From the NCBI GenBank assembly GCA_025786725.1, contig JAHLTZ010000009.1, positions 434,001 to 498,000 on the forward strand: 64,000 bases of DNA, given 5' to 3'. Source of the DNA: Syncephalis fuscata. Its lineage: Eukaryota > Zoopagomycota > Zoopagomycetes > Zoopagales > Piptocephalidaceae. Of the stretch, positions 1 through 11,658 are shown one piece after another (positions within the stretch are counted from its first letter, which is position 1; the number at the start of each line of letters is the position of its first letter). Position numbers and translations under genes: made by a program. The notes beneath the pieces are model-generated. The model was not told the origin of the DNA, did not search any database, and was given only the letters and a program-made list of their open reading frames with translations.

Positions 1-7
1 ACGTGCT

Positions 8-1610
8 ATGGCCACACTATCTATGTTGCAGGCCGTGCTTGGTTTTGGCGTAATGCTATGGATTGTAGCCGGATTTTTCCGTTTAACACGAAATCGCATT
101 GCGGATGGATTTATTGTTATACTTGGACAACAAATCTCGACGTCTATTATCAGCACTATGCTTCTTATCAAAGCATATCATGTTAATAACCAAAGTCGGC
201 TTATTGTCGGTATTGGCACTGTTTTAATTATTATCAATTTTGTCTTGACCTGTGTAAAGTGCTCAACTATCCCTTTGCCCACCATGCGATGGGGCTATTA
301 CGCGGTCGAGTTGGCTAAATATCTCAGTAGCGGCCTTGCTATTATTAATGAGCTGGTGCTCAATTTATTTGTTAGCATGTGCTTCCTAGTGGTTGTTTAT
401 CGTCATCGACGCAAAGTTAAACTTCCATTATATACAATACTATTGCGCGATGGCATCATATTCGCGCTTGTTTGTACCATCACCAATGTTTTGGTCGCGA
501 CTCTTTTTCTGACCCACGCTATACATAGTAACATTCTATGCATATTATACCAAATTAGTTGTAAGTAATTCTAAATTGATAATATTAATTTATAAGCTTT
601 GTATAACTCAACTATGGCATTTTAATAGGGGCATTTCAGTCATGGCTTGTGATACAGCAGCTAGAATCGGCACGTCGTAATAAAAGCACGGCAACATCAA
701 TCCATCCAGTTACAGGAGCTTCACGCTCGACAGCTTCTTCCCACTATACTGGCGCTACTGTTATTCAGTATCCACGAAAAAAGACCAACCGCTATTCGCG
801 AAATGCAATAAATAAAGAGTTCCCTGGTGTGCTCGCGCCAGCCAATGGCATTATTAGCAGAGATACACGTACGCGACAAACATCTGCGACAAATACCAAT
901 AGTAATAGTACTTATACAGCCGTTAGTCAAAACTCGCAACTAGATAGCAATTATAATCAAACGTGTCAAAGTCCTATCGGTACTTATTTGCCTCCTGGCG
1001 TGCATGGAATGGCAACGCCCCAACATCATGCGAAAGCACCCGCTCGACCATCTCTTCGTTCGCCATTATTTGCAAACGAGGGGGCACGTCGAGATCGAAC
1101 AGTCTCGTTTGCCGGCGACGATGATCCCGCTAATGCATCGCTGCGTTACTCGCATGGCACGGCAGAAAGCATAATTCAAACAGAACCATCGGCCATAGTT
1201 TTGGACACTGATGAGATGCAACCAAATATTTATGACAGAAAATCTCAATGGATGTCGATCGTACACAAACGAACGAATCCATAGAGTCTATACAAGTGAA
1301 TACGTCGGAAAAAAATCGCTCGCTTACTCCTTCACTAATTATTTGTGACATGTCCGAAATGGACAACGCAAAGCATACCACAGACGGCATGGTGATAAGA
1401 CAGCCATTAGGCTTTAGTGGGCAGACAATTAGCGGCAGTAGCACGACAGTGGTTAGCTCTAATCCAAATTACCATAGCAATAATAATACTATGGACTCGA
1501 CCGTTAGTCAACAGTCATCAAATACATCGCACCTGACAAGCATGATTGTCGATGAGATTGCCGATTGCTATCAAACGATACCATCTACCTCAAAATCCCA
1601 CTTATTTTAG
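8..1610 (+). CDS. Divergent 7TM receptor-like membrane protein with long Ser/Thr/Asn-rich tail (5' end cut by window)
   Basis: The visible part has about five hydrophobic segments (from MLQAVLGFG through a helix ending VYRHRR, then a helix after LLRDGI), followed by a polar tail. It looks like a distant member of the 7TM family at 7622-8649. Both carry an L-x-RDGI motif just before the penultimate helix, and both have an intron splitting a Trp codon in the last helix. Here exon 1 ends at 560, the intron is 561-628, and exon 2 resumes as ...QISW-AFQSWLVIQQLES. The first helices are probably upstream of the window, so position 8 is only the first internal Met. The tail frame ends at 1284. A second open frame, 1248-1610, has the same Ser/Thr/Asn-rich composition and probably belongs to it through a one-base break near 1250. 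Family membership is inferred; ligand and partner are unknown. Confidence 0.6.
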
Positions 1611-2690
1611 CATAGCATTCCATAAATAAGCAGCAAATACTATGCGGCCGGACCGTAATTCAGTTGATACCAGCATTCTCTTTAGTTTCAGTAAAATAAA
1701 ACGCTAGCATTTATTCTTTTATTATATTCATTACTTTACTAACTGCATGTTCTATTCTTGTATTATTTATTTTTGTAAATGACTCATGTCAGTAAGCATT
1801 GTTTTGGCACATAATTACAACAATCAAAAGCTAATATATTTATCTATAAAAGTTTTGTACACAATCAAATTGATGATTTAAAAGTGTAATTATGACATGG
1901 ATGATAATACATATTCATCAATAATTTAAAGAAAAAAATTATATATTCCAGAAACGCCTTTCTTAGCTATCAAGGTTCACTATAGTATGTTTGGATCAAT
2001 TGCTTATACAATAGACTTGTTATGCATCACAGAAATCTTGTAAAATAAAAGATAGTTAACTGAATAGCAACTTGTATATCATATTGTTCGCAGTCACGTA
2101 GCAGCAAGATAACAATATAGGTATTAATAGAAATAAAGACCTGAAAAACGAAAAAGTTTAAAACATTGTCGTGAATCACATCAAAATTAATATTCTTGTA
2201 TATTCACGACTTAATTCTTTGTAACCAATATAAATAATTTATATAACTGTCTAATAAGATACAGTGTTTTTATTTTATTTTAGTTTTTAAAAACTATTGA
2301 AACACATTTAGATAGAATTACAGTTTGGTCAAGAAATTTAACAGTGTAAAACTATTAGTATTGCTTAAACTAAATCGCAACCATATATTTAACTAATCAG
2401 TACGTACTGTATGTTTGCTGATTGTGTATCGACTATAAGTATTACAAGAAAGACCACGCACAATAAATCACATAATCAACTTTTAAGGCATAAAAGTGCA
2501 TTGATAGAAAAAAATTAAATGTAGTACAATATTCATAATATGGTTATTTTTGGCAAAATATTGATTTTATTTAATTTAAATTATTCAAATAAAGCAATGG
2601 GACTACAGTTATTTTAATCACATTGATTATAGATACATGGGCGTTTAATCACAAAAATTGTTTATTGTTAATCAAAAATCTATGCAAACC
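1611..2690. other. AT-rich intergenic region
   Basis: I see no convincing gene here, only AT-rich sequence with stops in all frames. A possible polyadenylation-type AATAAA lies shortly after the upstream gene (about 1695). Confidence 0.5.
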
Positions 2691-3131
2691 ATTCCAGCTG
2701 TCAACTTGAAATGACCAAAGTGGAATAATACATAACATACCCGAGCTGCATGAGCTGGCCAGAATGTTGTTGCTGCGTAGTTATTGAATATAGAAAGCTT
2801 ATAATAATTTAATAATTTCTTTTTTTCATATATCATTAATCGACATAAGTGTTTTGTTTTTGTAACAGTATTATCTTCAAGTTCAGTGATTCACCAATTA
2901 TTATTCAACTTGTGTTTATTGCCAGCTTAGATGATGCAAAATCTGCAGCTGACGTCGTGTACATGCTTGACTAAATACCCGTGTACCCACGGCAATTGCC
3001 ATGCATGAGGCACAAAAACCGGTAGTGACCCTTGTTTAATATCACATTGCAAAACACTCAGATTTATGCTTCTACACGTCTATTATTTTATCATTTACAC
3101 ACTACTGTTTTCGCAATATACAAAACCAAAA
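2690..3131 (+). promoter_or_regulatory. Conserved upstream module of 7TM copy 1
   Basis: This flank is related to sequence upstream of the 7TM copies at 9736, 45998 and (inverted) 60392. Shared landmarks are CAGCTGTCAACTTGAAATG, GCTGCTGCGT/GTTGTTGAATA and a TTTTTT run. The last 200 bases, from GCCAGCTTAGATGATGCAAA onward, are almost identical to the inverted flank at 60393-60600. It shows that the duplicated unit includes the promoter region; no individual factor site was identified. Confidence 0.6.
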
Positions 3132-4101
3132 ATGCCGTTTATTAATTATACCGATCCAACGCAAACTGAATGGAGGCATAATTCTACAAAGCAATGGGGT
3201 ATTCCTCTCCATCCATTTGGTGAAATAAGCGTGCCTGATTTTTTAATGGATGCTTCAGGTCATATCGACGAGCAGCGTCTTCGTTTAATAGGCGTGCAAC
3301 TTCAAATGATATTTTCTGTTACAATGCTTTGTATTTTTGTACACAATATTGTTATAACTACCAAAATGACCATATCGCGACCGCGTAGTATGTTTTCATG
3401 GTGCTGTTTACGCTTGCTGTTATTGGTACTTTGTATAACATAATGCATATAGTCATGTTGATGGGCTATGGCCTTAATTGTAGAATGCTGGTATGGTCAG
3501 CCGGGTTTTTTACTTCACTAGGAATGATCTTTAATAGCTTAATTCTTCTTTTGAAAGTCCACTTGGTTCTCTATCAAAAAAAGTGGATTATCTATGTTGG
3601 CATTCTCCTTATATTGCCGCAAATAGGTTATACTTTTATTTTGATATACTACTCTTTCTTTACTTTGAAAGCGAAACTCGGCTGCGCATCTACTATCCAC
3701 CTATTTTTCTTTGGTACTGGATTGGCGTAAATACACCCATCAATATTTTTTTCAGCCATCTTCTGCCGTATTGCTTTAAGCAGTATCGTTTGTTTGGATC
3801 TGATGCGTGGAGGCGACTAGCACGGGATGGGATACAGACATATGTCTGGCATTATTAACCAATATTATTTGTTGCACCCTTATAATTAGTCGTTTCGACG
3901 ATGCTAATAGCGATATGCTTTTTCCCATCGACTGGTAAGCATTGATAATTATTGCATGTATATATCTAATATATTTATAGGATGATTGTTGCAACCATAT
4001 TGATTAGACATTGTGAGAAGATGGGAAATAACAATCAATCTGCGTATCGTCCCAAGACTTATAATATACTGCATCTATCTCAAATTGTCACTGCAAGATA
4101 A
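3132..4101 (+). pseudogene. 7TM receptor-like family, copy 1 (frame-broken)
   Basis: It starts MPFINYTDPTQTEW, like the copies at 9736 and 45998. The copy is full length by alignment: extracellular N-terminus, seven hydrophobic segments, the LFGSDAW..LARDGIQ loop, and the terminal intron 3935-3980 inside the Trp codon leading to MIVATILIRHCEKMG...HLSQIVTAR. The frame is broken at least five times by missing single bases compared with its paralogues: about 3409 (CCL/TLAV), 3687 (GCA/IYY), about 3750, about 3777 (GCTTTAAG for GCTTTAAAG) and 3840 (ACA-TATGTC). It is closest to the copy at 59427-60392 at the 5' end and to 45998-46973 at the 3' end. It is either a recent pseudogene or a gene damaged by consensus errors. 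Confidence 0.75.
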
Positions 4102-4850
4102 ATAGCTAATGCGTTAATATTCATCTATCTAACTTATTATAAATGCAGATTGTATATAGGCAATAAATATTAAAGTAATTTTAAATTCTTTTATAAAAAC
4201 TACAATTGTTATTTAAAATTGCATTTAAGAGTATGTCACTAATTAACACTAGATAAATGGACAATGTATATAACTAGTAGTACAAATATTTACATAGAAA
4301 TGGTAGGTTTGATAAGCAAGCACTGTTTTATTTTTATTAAACTGGTGGTTGTTGATTTATATTCTAGAGTATGCTACTGTGCTTTCTATTATTTAACAAG
4401 TTTAACTGTTATGTCTTTGTGCAAATCGATCTATGGAGAAAGACGAAGGTATCAATTTTACATAATACCTATTCAATGTACCATTTTATCAATAACTTAT
4501 TGTTTACTAGTGATATAGTATATAGAAACACCTTTGGTGTAGAATAGCCTTTATTGTATCCATACTGATGAACATGTTCTATAATATACCAACTTGTTGG
4601 ATAAATAGCTGTTCTTACACTTTGTTTAGTACTTTGTGTTTTTATTGACAGCTACTCAACAGTAGAATAGATAGCTAACAATATGTTATTATTATATATA
4701 ACTGTACTGACAAATAATAAACCTTTTTTCTTTGCTTAAATGATCTGTTTTTACTTAGCTGCATCTCTATAGTCGATCTGGTATAATGATTTAAAGATAA
4801 CATATTGCTTTGTTGTTTTATCTATATTGCTATAGTTTAATTTAAATAGC
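4102..4850 (+). repeat. Downstream duplicated module of 7TM copy 1
   Basis: It is nearly identical to 46974-47730, and its first 420 bases match 10711-11130. It contains a short hydrophobic reading frame starting MVGLISK... (from 4300) that is open longer in the other two copies. This is most likely 3' flank carried along with the duplicated 7TM gene. Confidence 0.7.
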
Positions 4851-4947
4851 CAATTTTAAAAGAATAATGATTGATAAAGCTATATGCAAAATTATGTAAT
4901 TTATTTTAAATTAACAGATTTATTTGTAATACAATCACGGTCGTGTA

Positions 4948-7023
4948 TTAATCAACCACTACTAATTTCTCGTACTTCTTTATATCGATTGCGGCACGCA
5001 ATGTATTCCATGGTGACATATTTTCAATACGGTTTTCAAGGAATAGTTTAAGCATTTGACCGCTGAATCCAGATAACATACCAACGCCTTTTTGATTTAC
5101 GGTTACCGGCTTAGAGCCGCCATCTGCATCACGCCCCGAACCGCGTAGATTCCAGAATATCATCTCTGGCACTTCGTAACCAGCTTCTGTAAACTTGCGA
5201 ACAATAACTGCATAATCAGTATTGAACGCACTTAAACCACCTGTACAAGCTTGGTTAAATTCCATATCAGAGAAAACAAACAAACGTTTGACCATGTGTT
5301 CCGGCTCAAGATTCGATGCTTTAGCTTGTTGAAGAATAAGATCGAATACTGCTTGGAAATTAGTGCTAAATCCAAATCCCATAGTCGATACGTTCTTTAC
5401 TCGATCAACTAGTGTTTCACCAACAACATGGTGTATTTCTGGTTGTTCGCTGAACGTGATTAGCAGCTGGTTGAACGGTGGCTTAGTAAGCTCAGTGAGA
5501 AGTAGCGATAAGGCAATGGCGGCATTCATCGGAGTGCCGTTCATCGAACCAGATACGTCGCACACGGACATGGTCGCGTCAAATCCACCGACTTTGGCCA
5601 ACTTGTCAACGTAAGAACGCCATTGCGTTTCCAATACATCTATAGACTGATTGTCATCGGCCATCCACCGATGATTTCATTCATATAATGTTTATATGCT
5701 TCCTCTACAAGTTCATGCGGCATTAAAGCTCCGCTGGCAATCTTCTTTTCTCCTGTCTTCACTTGTCCCAAATAAGTACGAATCGTTCTTTGTCATGCTT
5801 AGTAAACTGGCCTTTTGCTTCTTCATGCACACCGATGGAACTCGCTCATAATTAATACTCGACCAATTATTTTGTGACATTAAAGTCTCAACTACAGGAA
5901 TTTTAGCACGTAGTGGCGTGAGATAGTCGCGTTGATACTGAATACGTATACGCATGACATAAGCAGTAAGTTCTTCGCCTTGCTTTCGGTGTTCAGCCTC
6001 TGGATAGAGCATTTGAGCAATAGTTGTTGCTAATAGCGTATAACTATCGTGGTGGGCACGTGGTGTGGGCGCCCATTTTGCAGCCAATGAGGTAGATTTG
6101 TTTTTCTTCAATAGCTCTAAATCATTGTATAATGCTGCGGCAAAATGTCGAGCTGTTTCCACATGAAGTTTTTGATAAGAAACGTCATTTTCAAATAAAT
6201 TTCGTACACGATCACGTTTTTCCTTTGTTCGTTCATTACGTTCTTTACGTGCAGTCTTGCTAAGATTAAGCATTTCTGCTTGATTATGTTCTGCGCGTTC
6301 TTTGCGATAACGTGCAATATTTTCTTCACTTGTGTCGGACGCCGCTTTACGGAATTCTTCTCGGCGATTCTTGCGAACCAAATTTCTAGTAGTCCATACT
6401 TCTTTAGTGTAGCGTCGACCACGAGCAGCCTCACGCTTTCTATACTCTTCCTCCAGTTTATTGACACCTTCTACATCGATTGTCTCCCAAAGAAGAAACT
6501 CTGCCAAATCTTTCCAGTAGCCCACTGCTGGAAGCGTAGGTAAATTGGCAAAAAACGTTTCAGGATGAAACTGCCGTAACCACTGTAGTGCATAATAAAA
6601 CTCTTTACGATCGCCCTTGCCATCACGTATATCACGTAGCTGGAATATTAGCTTAAGTGTATCGAGCGGATCTTCTTTCCAGGCCTTTTCCAAGCCAGTG
6701 CGAATATATTCACGACTAGTACCAGACATGGCATCAAAGAAGAAGTCAACTCGGGCAGAAGTTGTAGTGGCATAAGTTACACTGCTATTTTCGGTAAGTT
6801 TTAAGTTGCCTGTAGATGCAGCCAGCATAGCATCAACAAATGGGGAACTGGTGCTGGCAGTCTTGTCCGAGTCGGCAGTATCATTATTTTTTGGTTGATT
6901 CGGCTCGGCCGATATAAATTCAAATCCTTCTTCTACTTTGCCGACGCTCTTGGCTACATCCGCTGCTTGAGGCAATGGATTGGCAAAAGAAAGAGTATAA
7001 TCGCCAGAGATATAGTCAGCCAT
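4948..7023 (-). CDS. DUF2828 / TROVE-like plus von Willebrand A domain protein
   Basis: The N-terminal part (7023 down to about 5760) carries the alpha-helical DUF2828 signature: FFDAMSGTSREYIRTGLEKA, then DTLKLIFQLRDIRDGKGDR and GYWKDLAEFLLWE. A highly charged Arg/Lys/Glu insert follows. The C-terminal part (from 5664) is a VWA domain with the metal-binding DVSGSMNGTPM (MIDAS DxSxS) and a second acidic loop (FVFSDMEF). The two parts lie in different frames. Between 5800 and 5650 the expected continuation (KHDKERF, YLGQVKTGEKKIASGALMPHELV, MNEIIGGW) can be read only by changing frame twice, so two single bases appear to be missing. Proteins of this family are common in fungi and plants; a Ro60-like RNA-binding role is suggested by architecture only. 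Confidence 0.85.
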
Positions 7024-7621
7024 GGATAAGTCTCAGTTTCAATAGACAATAAACCAAATGACAAGCAAGAATAAAAGCAGGTAAAGAAGAGGTGGCGGTA
7101 CAGTTCAATGGCCCTTCCTGTTAGCGCTCTTTTATGACGATCTTGTGACTCAGTGTTATATTGTGCGTCATCATTCATTGAATACTATTTACGGCAATCC
7201 TTTGGAAAACTGGTCACAACACTTGGGCACAACACGTTTTACATTTTTATCGTAATAATATTGATATGCATGAGTAGATTAATCATGTAATAAAGTAATG
7301 TAGTTATTGTAGTGATGTTAAGCATATCAGCCATCTAGATCGACCAGATTTTAGTATTATATTGGCATAATTTAAAATAAAAGTCTGATGGTTACAACTT
7401 GAAAGGCATACGATATTACATTTTAGACTACGTAGATAGCATACGTTTAATAAAGCACTGGTCTTTCCGCTAGTTGTATTTTATTGGATTTAATCAAAAC
7501 ATATTAAATGGCTAATAAACTATTTGTATAAATAATTGTAGTATGTTAATACTTTTAAAAGAAAAAGTCATTTTCAGCTAATAAAATAGTTATAATAGCG
7601 ACATTTATTTAACATAATGAC
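7024..7621. other. Intergenic region
   Basis: This lies between the DUF2828 start and the 3' end of the next 7TM gene on the same strand. It is AT-rich and I recognised no gene in it. Confidence 0.5.
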
Positions 7622-8649
7622 TCATACCAACAAATGTTGATTCGAAAAATCAGAATGCATATGATGATCTATAGACTTTACAGTAGCAATTTGAGATAAA
7701 TGAAGCATATGCTCGGTTTTTGGTTGGTGTGCAGAACCAACACTTTTGCCTATATTTTGACAATGATGGACTAATATTGTTGTGACAACTACCCTGTGTG
7801 CCTATTAGTTTTATGTAAACAGTTATTTACCATTACTTACCAATCTAAGATAAAGAATTGATCAGAATAGGCTTTGCCTATAAACATGATTACGATAACT
7901 AAGCAAATGATGTTGCATAGTGTGGCCAAAAACATTGTTTGTATTCCATCGCGCGCAAGTTTCTTCCATGCATCCGATCCAAATAAACGATACTGTTTTA
8001 GAGCAACGTAGCAAAAGATGGATGAGAATAGCACATTGATCGGTGCATTGGCTAAAAACCAGTACCAGATAGTAGGCTGATGATAGTAATTTACGCAGCC
8101 CTCTTTTTCTTCTATAATAATATATCCACAATTAATTACAATGGGAGCATAGACGAGCTGTGGCAGTATAAATGGAATACTGATATAAAGTACCCATTTT
8201 TGCCGACAAAGCACCAGATAGGCCTTTTGAAGCAGTATTAAACTGTTGCCAATCATCGTAAATGACATACTGAATAGAATAATCCATATCATAATCCGGC
8301 AATTACCAAGGAGATTCATGAATATAAATATACTCGTCAAACTAGTTGTCATATTTAGAACAGAAGGGATTAGACAGCACCATGAGATTATCCTATAAGG
8401 TCGTGCTATGACCATTTTACTGGCAACAGCAAGATTGCGTCCAAATATAAAAGACGCTATAACAATCATTACAATTTGAGCTTGTGCACCAAGTAGTCGA
8501 AGGCGCTGTTTATAAATGTCGCCAGAAGCCTCCATAAAGAAATCAAATACGTGTATTTCGCCAAGTGGATGAAGCGGAATTCCCAATTGCTTCATGTTGC
8601 TGTTAATCCATTCAGCGTATTGGTGGCTATTATAATCAATGGCTGGCAT
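7622..8649 (-). CDS. 7TM receptor-like protein, intact reference copy (subtype II)
   Basis: This is the only copy of the family with an unbroken frame. Exon 1 is 7841-8649 and exon 2 is 7622-7793; the intron 7794-7840 splits a Trp codon (TG|G). The protein of about 325 residues begins MPAIDYNSHQYAEW, has the family-wide N-terminal block GIPLHPLGEI..FDFFMEASGDI, then seven hydrophobic segments. A Cys at the start of helix 3 (GNCRIMIW) and another in the loop before helix 5 (EGCVNYY) are conserved in all copies and sit like the class A GPCR disulfide. The loop before helix 6 has LFGSDAWKKLARDGIQ, and the tail ends with an HLSQIAT block. Topology and the Cys pair suggest a GPCR-like receptor. 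I do not recognise a named family, and G-protein coupling is inference. Confidence 0.85.
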
Positions 8650-9250
8650 GATGTATGAATAGTATAGATATTAAGAATACAATATACAATAATAAATCTG
8701 TTAGTATGTGTCGATAAAAACTGGTTAAATAATTGAAAGAGTGAATACAACTAAGAAGCACGTCTCGCTGCTATCAAGTTTTGGCTATAAGATGAACGGA
8801 CCAATGGCTTATGGTCATAACCTGTTATGCATCTCGAAATCGTGGCATATGCCATGATAATACCGAAGTAAATAGCTGTATGTATATACCATCTGTTCAC
8901 GCGCAGCATGACAGCAAAATAATCAACCACATGGTAATAAAAGCAAAGGCCTCAACTGATCACTGGATTTATACTAGATTGTACTGGCATCTCTAATCAT
9001 TGAGATTAATCAAATAAAACAATTAATTTTGATTAAACTAAAATTCAATTATGTATTTAAATAGCTATTGTGTGCTGTATGATTGCTGGTTGTATATTTA
9101 CTATAAAGACTACAAAAGGCTGCACACCTAATAGTATAATTCTTATTTTGTAATGTTCATTTTGTGTGATCCATCCGAAGCAAATAAAGAAATATATTGC
9201 AATAACAATACATGGCGTTTTTTGTAGTATTTCTAGTCACATTAGCACGA
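8650..9250 (-). repeat. Upstream module of the subtype II 7TM gene
   Basis: The stretch from about 8740 to 8970 is homologous, in inverted orientation on the plus strand, to 61350-61600 upstream of the other subtype II copy (61689). Shared landmarks include GGCTATAA.ATGAACGGACCAAT, AATAGCTGTATGTATAT and AAAGGCCTCAA. It probably holds the promoter. No gene is seen in it. Confidence 0.6.
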
Positions 9251-9735
9251 GACATATATGAGTGTTTAAGTATAGAAGTTGCCTATCGTTGATCAAGAAC
9301 TCAGGCGAGTATTCCAGTTGTCAGCCTAAAGTGGCTAAAATAGAATAACGCACGATATGTCTTGAACTGCATAGTCTAACCGGATATCCGCTGCTGCGTT
9401 GCTGTTGAATATAAAATATGCAAGAACTTGATGAATTCTTTTTACACATATTATATGTCAGCATCAATATTGTAGTGTTACTGCGGCACACGATCATCTT
9501 CAAGTTCAGTGATTTGCCAACCAGCTTTTTATTCAGCTTGTGACCATTGCATGCTCTGGATGATGTATGGTGCAGCAGCTGACACTGAGCATTCGCAAAA
9601 ATTATCATGCATGCAATACAGAAAACTGGTAATTGCCCTTGTTTAAATACTTCATTGCAAACTGTTTAAATTTATGCGCTTTACCTCTATTATCTAGCCA
9701 TTTATACACTATTACCGTTATTTTTATAGGTTAAA
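9251..9735 (+). promoter_or_regulatory. Upstream module of 7TM copy at 9736
   Basis: This is related to 2690-3131, 45480-45997 and inverted 60393-60850. Common landmarks are the GGCGAGTATTCCAGTTGTCAGCC-like block, the GCTGCTGCGTTGCTGTTGAATA block, and GCAGCAGCTGAC about 160 bases before the ATG. It is a candidate shared promoter. Confidence 0.55.
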
Positions 9736-10710
9736 ATGCCATTTATTAACTATACAGACCCAAAGCAAACTGAGTGGATACATAATGCTACAAAGCAGTG
9801 GAGCATACCGCTCAATCCACTTGGTGAAATGAGTGTGCCTGATTTTTTGATGGAAGCTTCAGGTCATATTGATGAACAACACCTTCGTTTAGCGGCCATA
9901 CAAGTTCAGCTTGTATTTTCCGTTATAATGCTTTATATCTTTGCACACAATAGCATTATAGCTACCAAAATGATTATATCAAGGCCACATAGCAAGTTTT
10001 CATGGTGCTGTTTAACACTTGCTGCTGCTGGTGCCATATCCAGTATAATGCACATATTTATGTTGACGAGCCATGTCATTAACTGTAGAATGCTGGTATG
10101 GTCGTCTGGATTTTTTATTTCATTAGGAATGATCTTCAATAGCGCGATTCTTCTTTTAAAGTTCATTTGGTTCTTTATCAAAAAAAGTGGATCACTTATA
10201 TTGGCATTCTTTTTATACTGCCGCAAGTAGGCTATGGTTTTATTTTAATATACTACTCTTTTTTACTTTGGAGATCAAACTCGGCTGCGCAATCTACTAT
10301 CCATCCATTCTGCTTTGGTACTGGATTGGCGTAAATACACCCATCAATATATTCTTTTCAGCCATCTTCTGCCGTATTGCTTTTAAGCAGTATCGCCTAT
10401 TTGGATCTGATGCATGGAAACGACTAGCACGAGATGGAATACAAACGATATGCCTGGCCTTATTAACCAATTTTGTTTGCTGCATAGCCATAGCTAGTCA
10501 TTACGGTGATACTAACCTTGATATACTTTTTCTTGCCGATTGGTAAGTACTGGTGCTTAATTGTATGTATATAGCTAATATATTTATAGGATGGTTGTTG
10601 GAACCATATTGATTAGACATTGTGAGAAGATGGGAAATAGAAATCACACTGGATATAGTCCTAAAACTAATCATATGGTCCACATGTCACAAATTGTTAC
10701 TGCAAGATAA
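9736..10710 (+). CDS. 7TM receptor-like protein, subtype I (two single-base breaks)
   Basis: It starts MPFINYTDPKQTEWIHNATKQW, with N-glycosylation sequons NYT and NAT in the putative extracellular N-terminus. All seven hydrophobic segments, the Cys pair (INCRMLVW; LGCAIYY), LFGSDAWKRLARDGIQ and the terminal intron 10543-10589 are present. The tail reads MVVGTILIRHCEKMG...HMSQIVTAR. Only two bases seem missing: one A in the AAA-GTTCAT run at about 10160 and one T in the T run at about 10260-10264. Both are in homopolymers, so the gene may be intact in the organism. Its upstream and downstream flanks are duplicated at other copies. Confidence 0.8.
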
Positions 10711-11132
10711 ATAGGCTAATGCATCAATATCTTGCATCTAACTTATTATAAATGCGGATTGTATATAGGCAATACAATATTAAAGTAATTTAAATTCTTT
10801 TATAAAAACATTACAATTGTTATTTACAAATTGCATTTAAGAGTATGTCACTAATTAACACTAAATAAATCGACAATGATATATAACTAGTAGTACAAAT
10901 AATTTGGATAGAAATGGTAGGTTTGATAAGCAAAGCACTTGTTTTATTTTTATTAAACTGGTGGTTTGTTGGTTTATATTCTAGAGTATGCTACTGTGCT
11001 TTCTATTATTTAACAAGTTTAACTGTTATGTCTTTACGCAAATCGATCTATGGACGAAAGACGAAGGTATCAATTTTACATAATACCTATTCAATGTACC
11101 ATTTTATTAATAAATTATTTTTTTATTGGTAA
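10711..11132 (+). repeat. Downstream module with small hydrophobic frame (10914-11132)
   Basis: It matches 4102-4520 and 46974-47340. The frame 10914-11132 would encode 72 residues beginning MVGLISKALVLFLLNWWFVG, with one hydrophobic segment. The equivalent frame at 47182-47325 stops after 47 residues, and that near 4300 has lost bases. The lengths are not conserved, so it may be untranslated 3' sequence. Confidence 0.5.
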
Positions 11133-11658
11133 TGTGTTATAAGAATTAAACTTTCATACTCATTTAAGCAATATTACAAATCAATAAAATCATAAATTTT
11201 AATGATTTAGCAATAATCTGTGATAAGGGCAGAATTGTTGTATAATTCATGTTTATCAATTATCCAATATTACAACTTATCAACTATTAATGTCAATACA
11301 AAAAGATACTATAAAAACATTGTAAGATTATATAGCTAGCCCATAAATCTACTTAATTGATACACAATACAATTGTATACTAATGCCACTCAATAAGTAT
11401 TTAATCTATTCAATAAATAAATAATTTGGTTTAGTATTATAACTACAGATATACAATATTAACGTCTTTATTAAAGTGTTAGCTAGCAATATAATACTAA
11501 TATTCACAAAAAACAAAAAATGAGTTTATAACCTATTACACCAGGTAAAGAGTTATAAAAGACTGGATCATAAAACAAAGTTACAAGCCACATTGGAAAA
11601 AATTAAAATATATGCACAGTAAACGACGCGTGTGTGTGAGAGAGAGAGCAAGTAATGG
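11133..11658. other. Intergenic, AT-rich
   Basis: No gene is seen here. It includes a short (GT/GA) tract near 11628-11648, just past the stop of the homeodomain gene. Confidence 0.5.
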
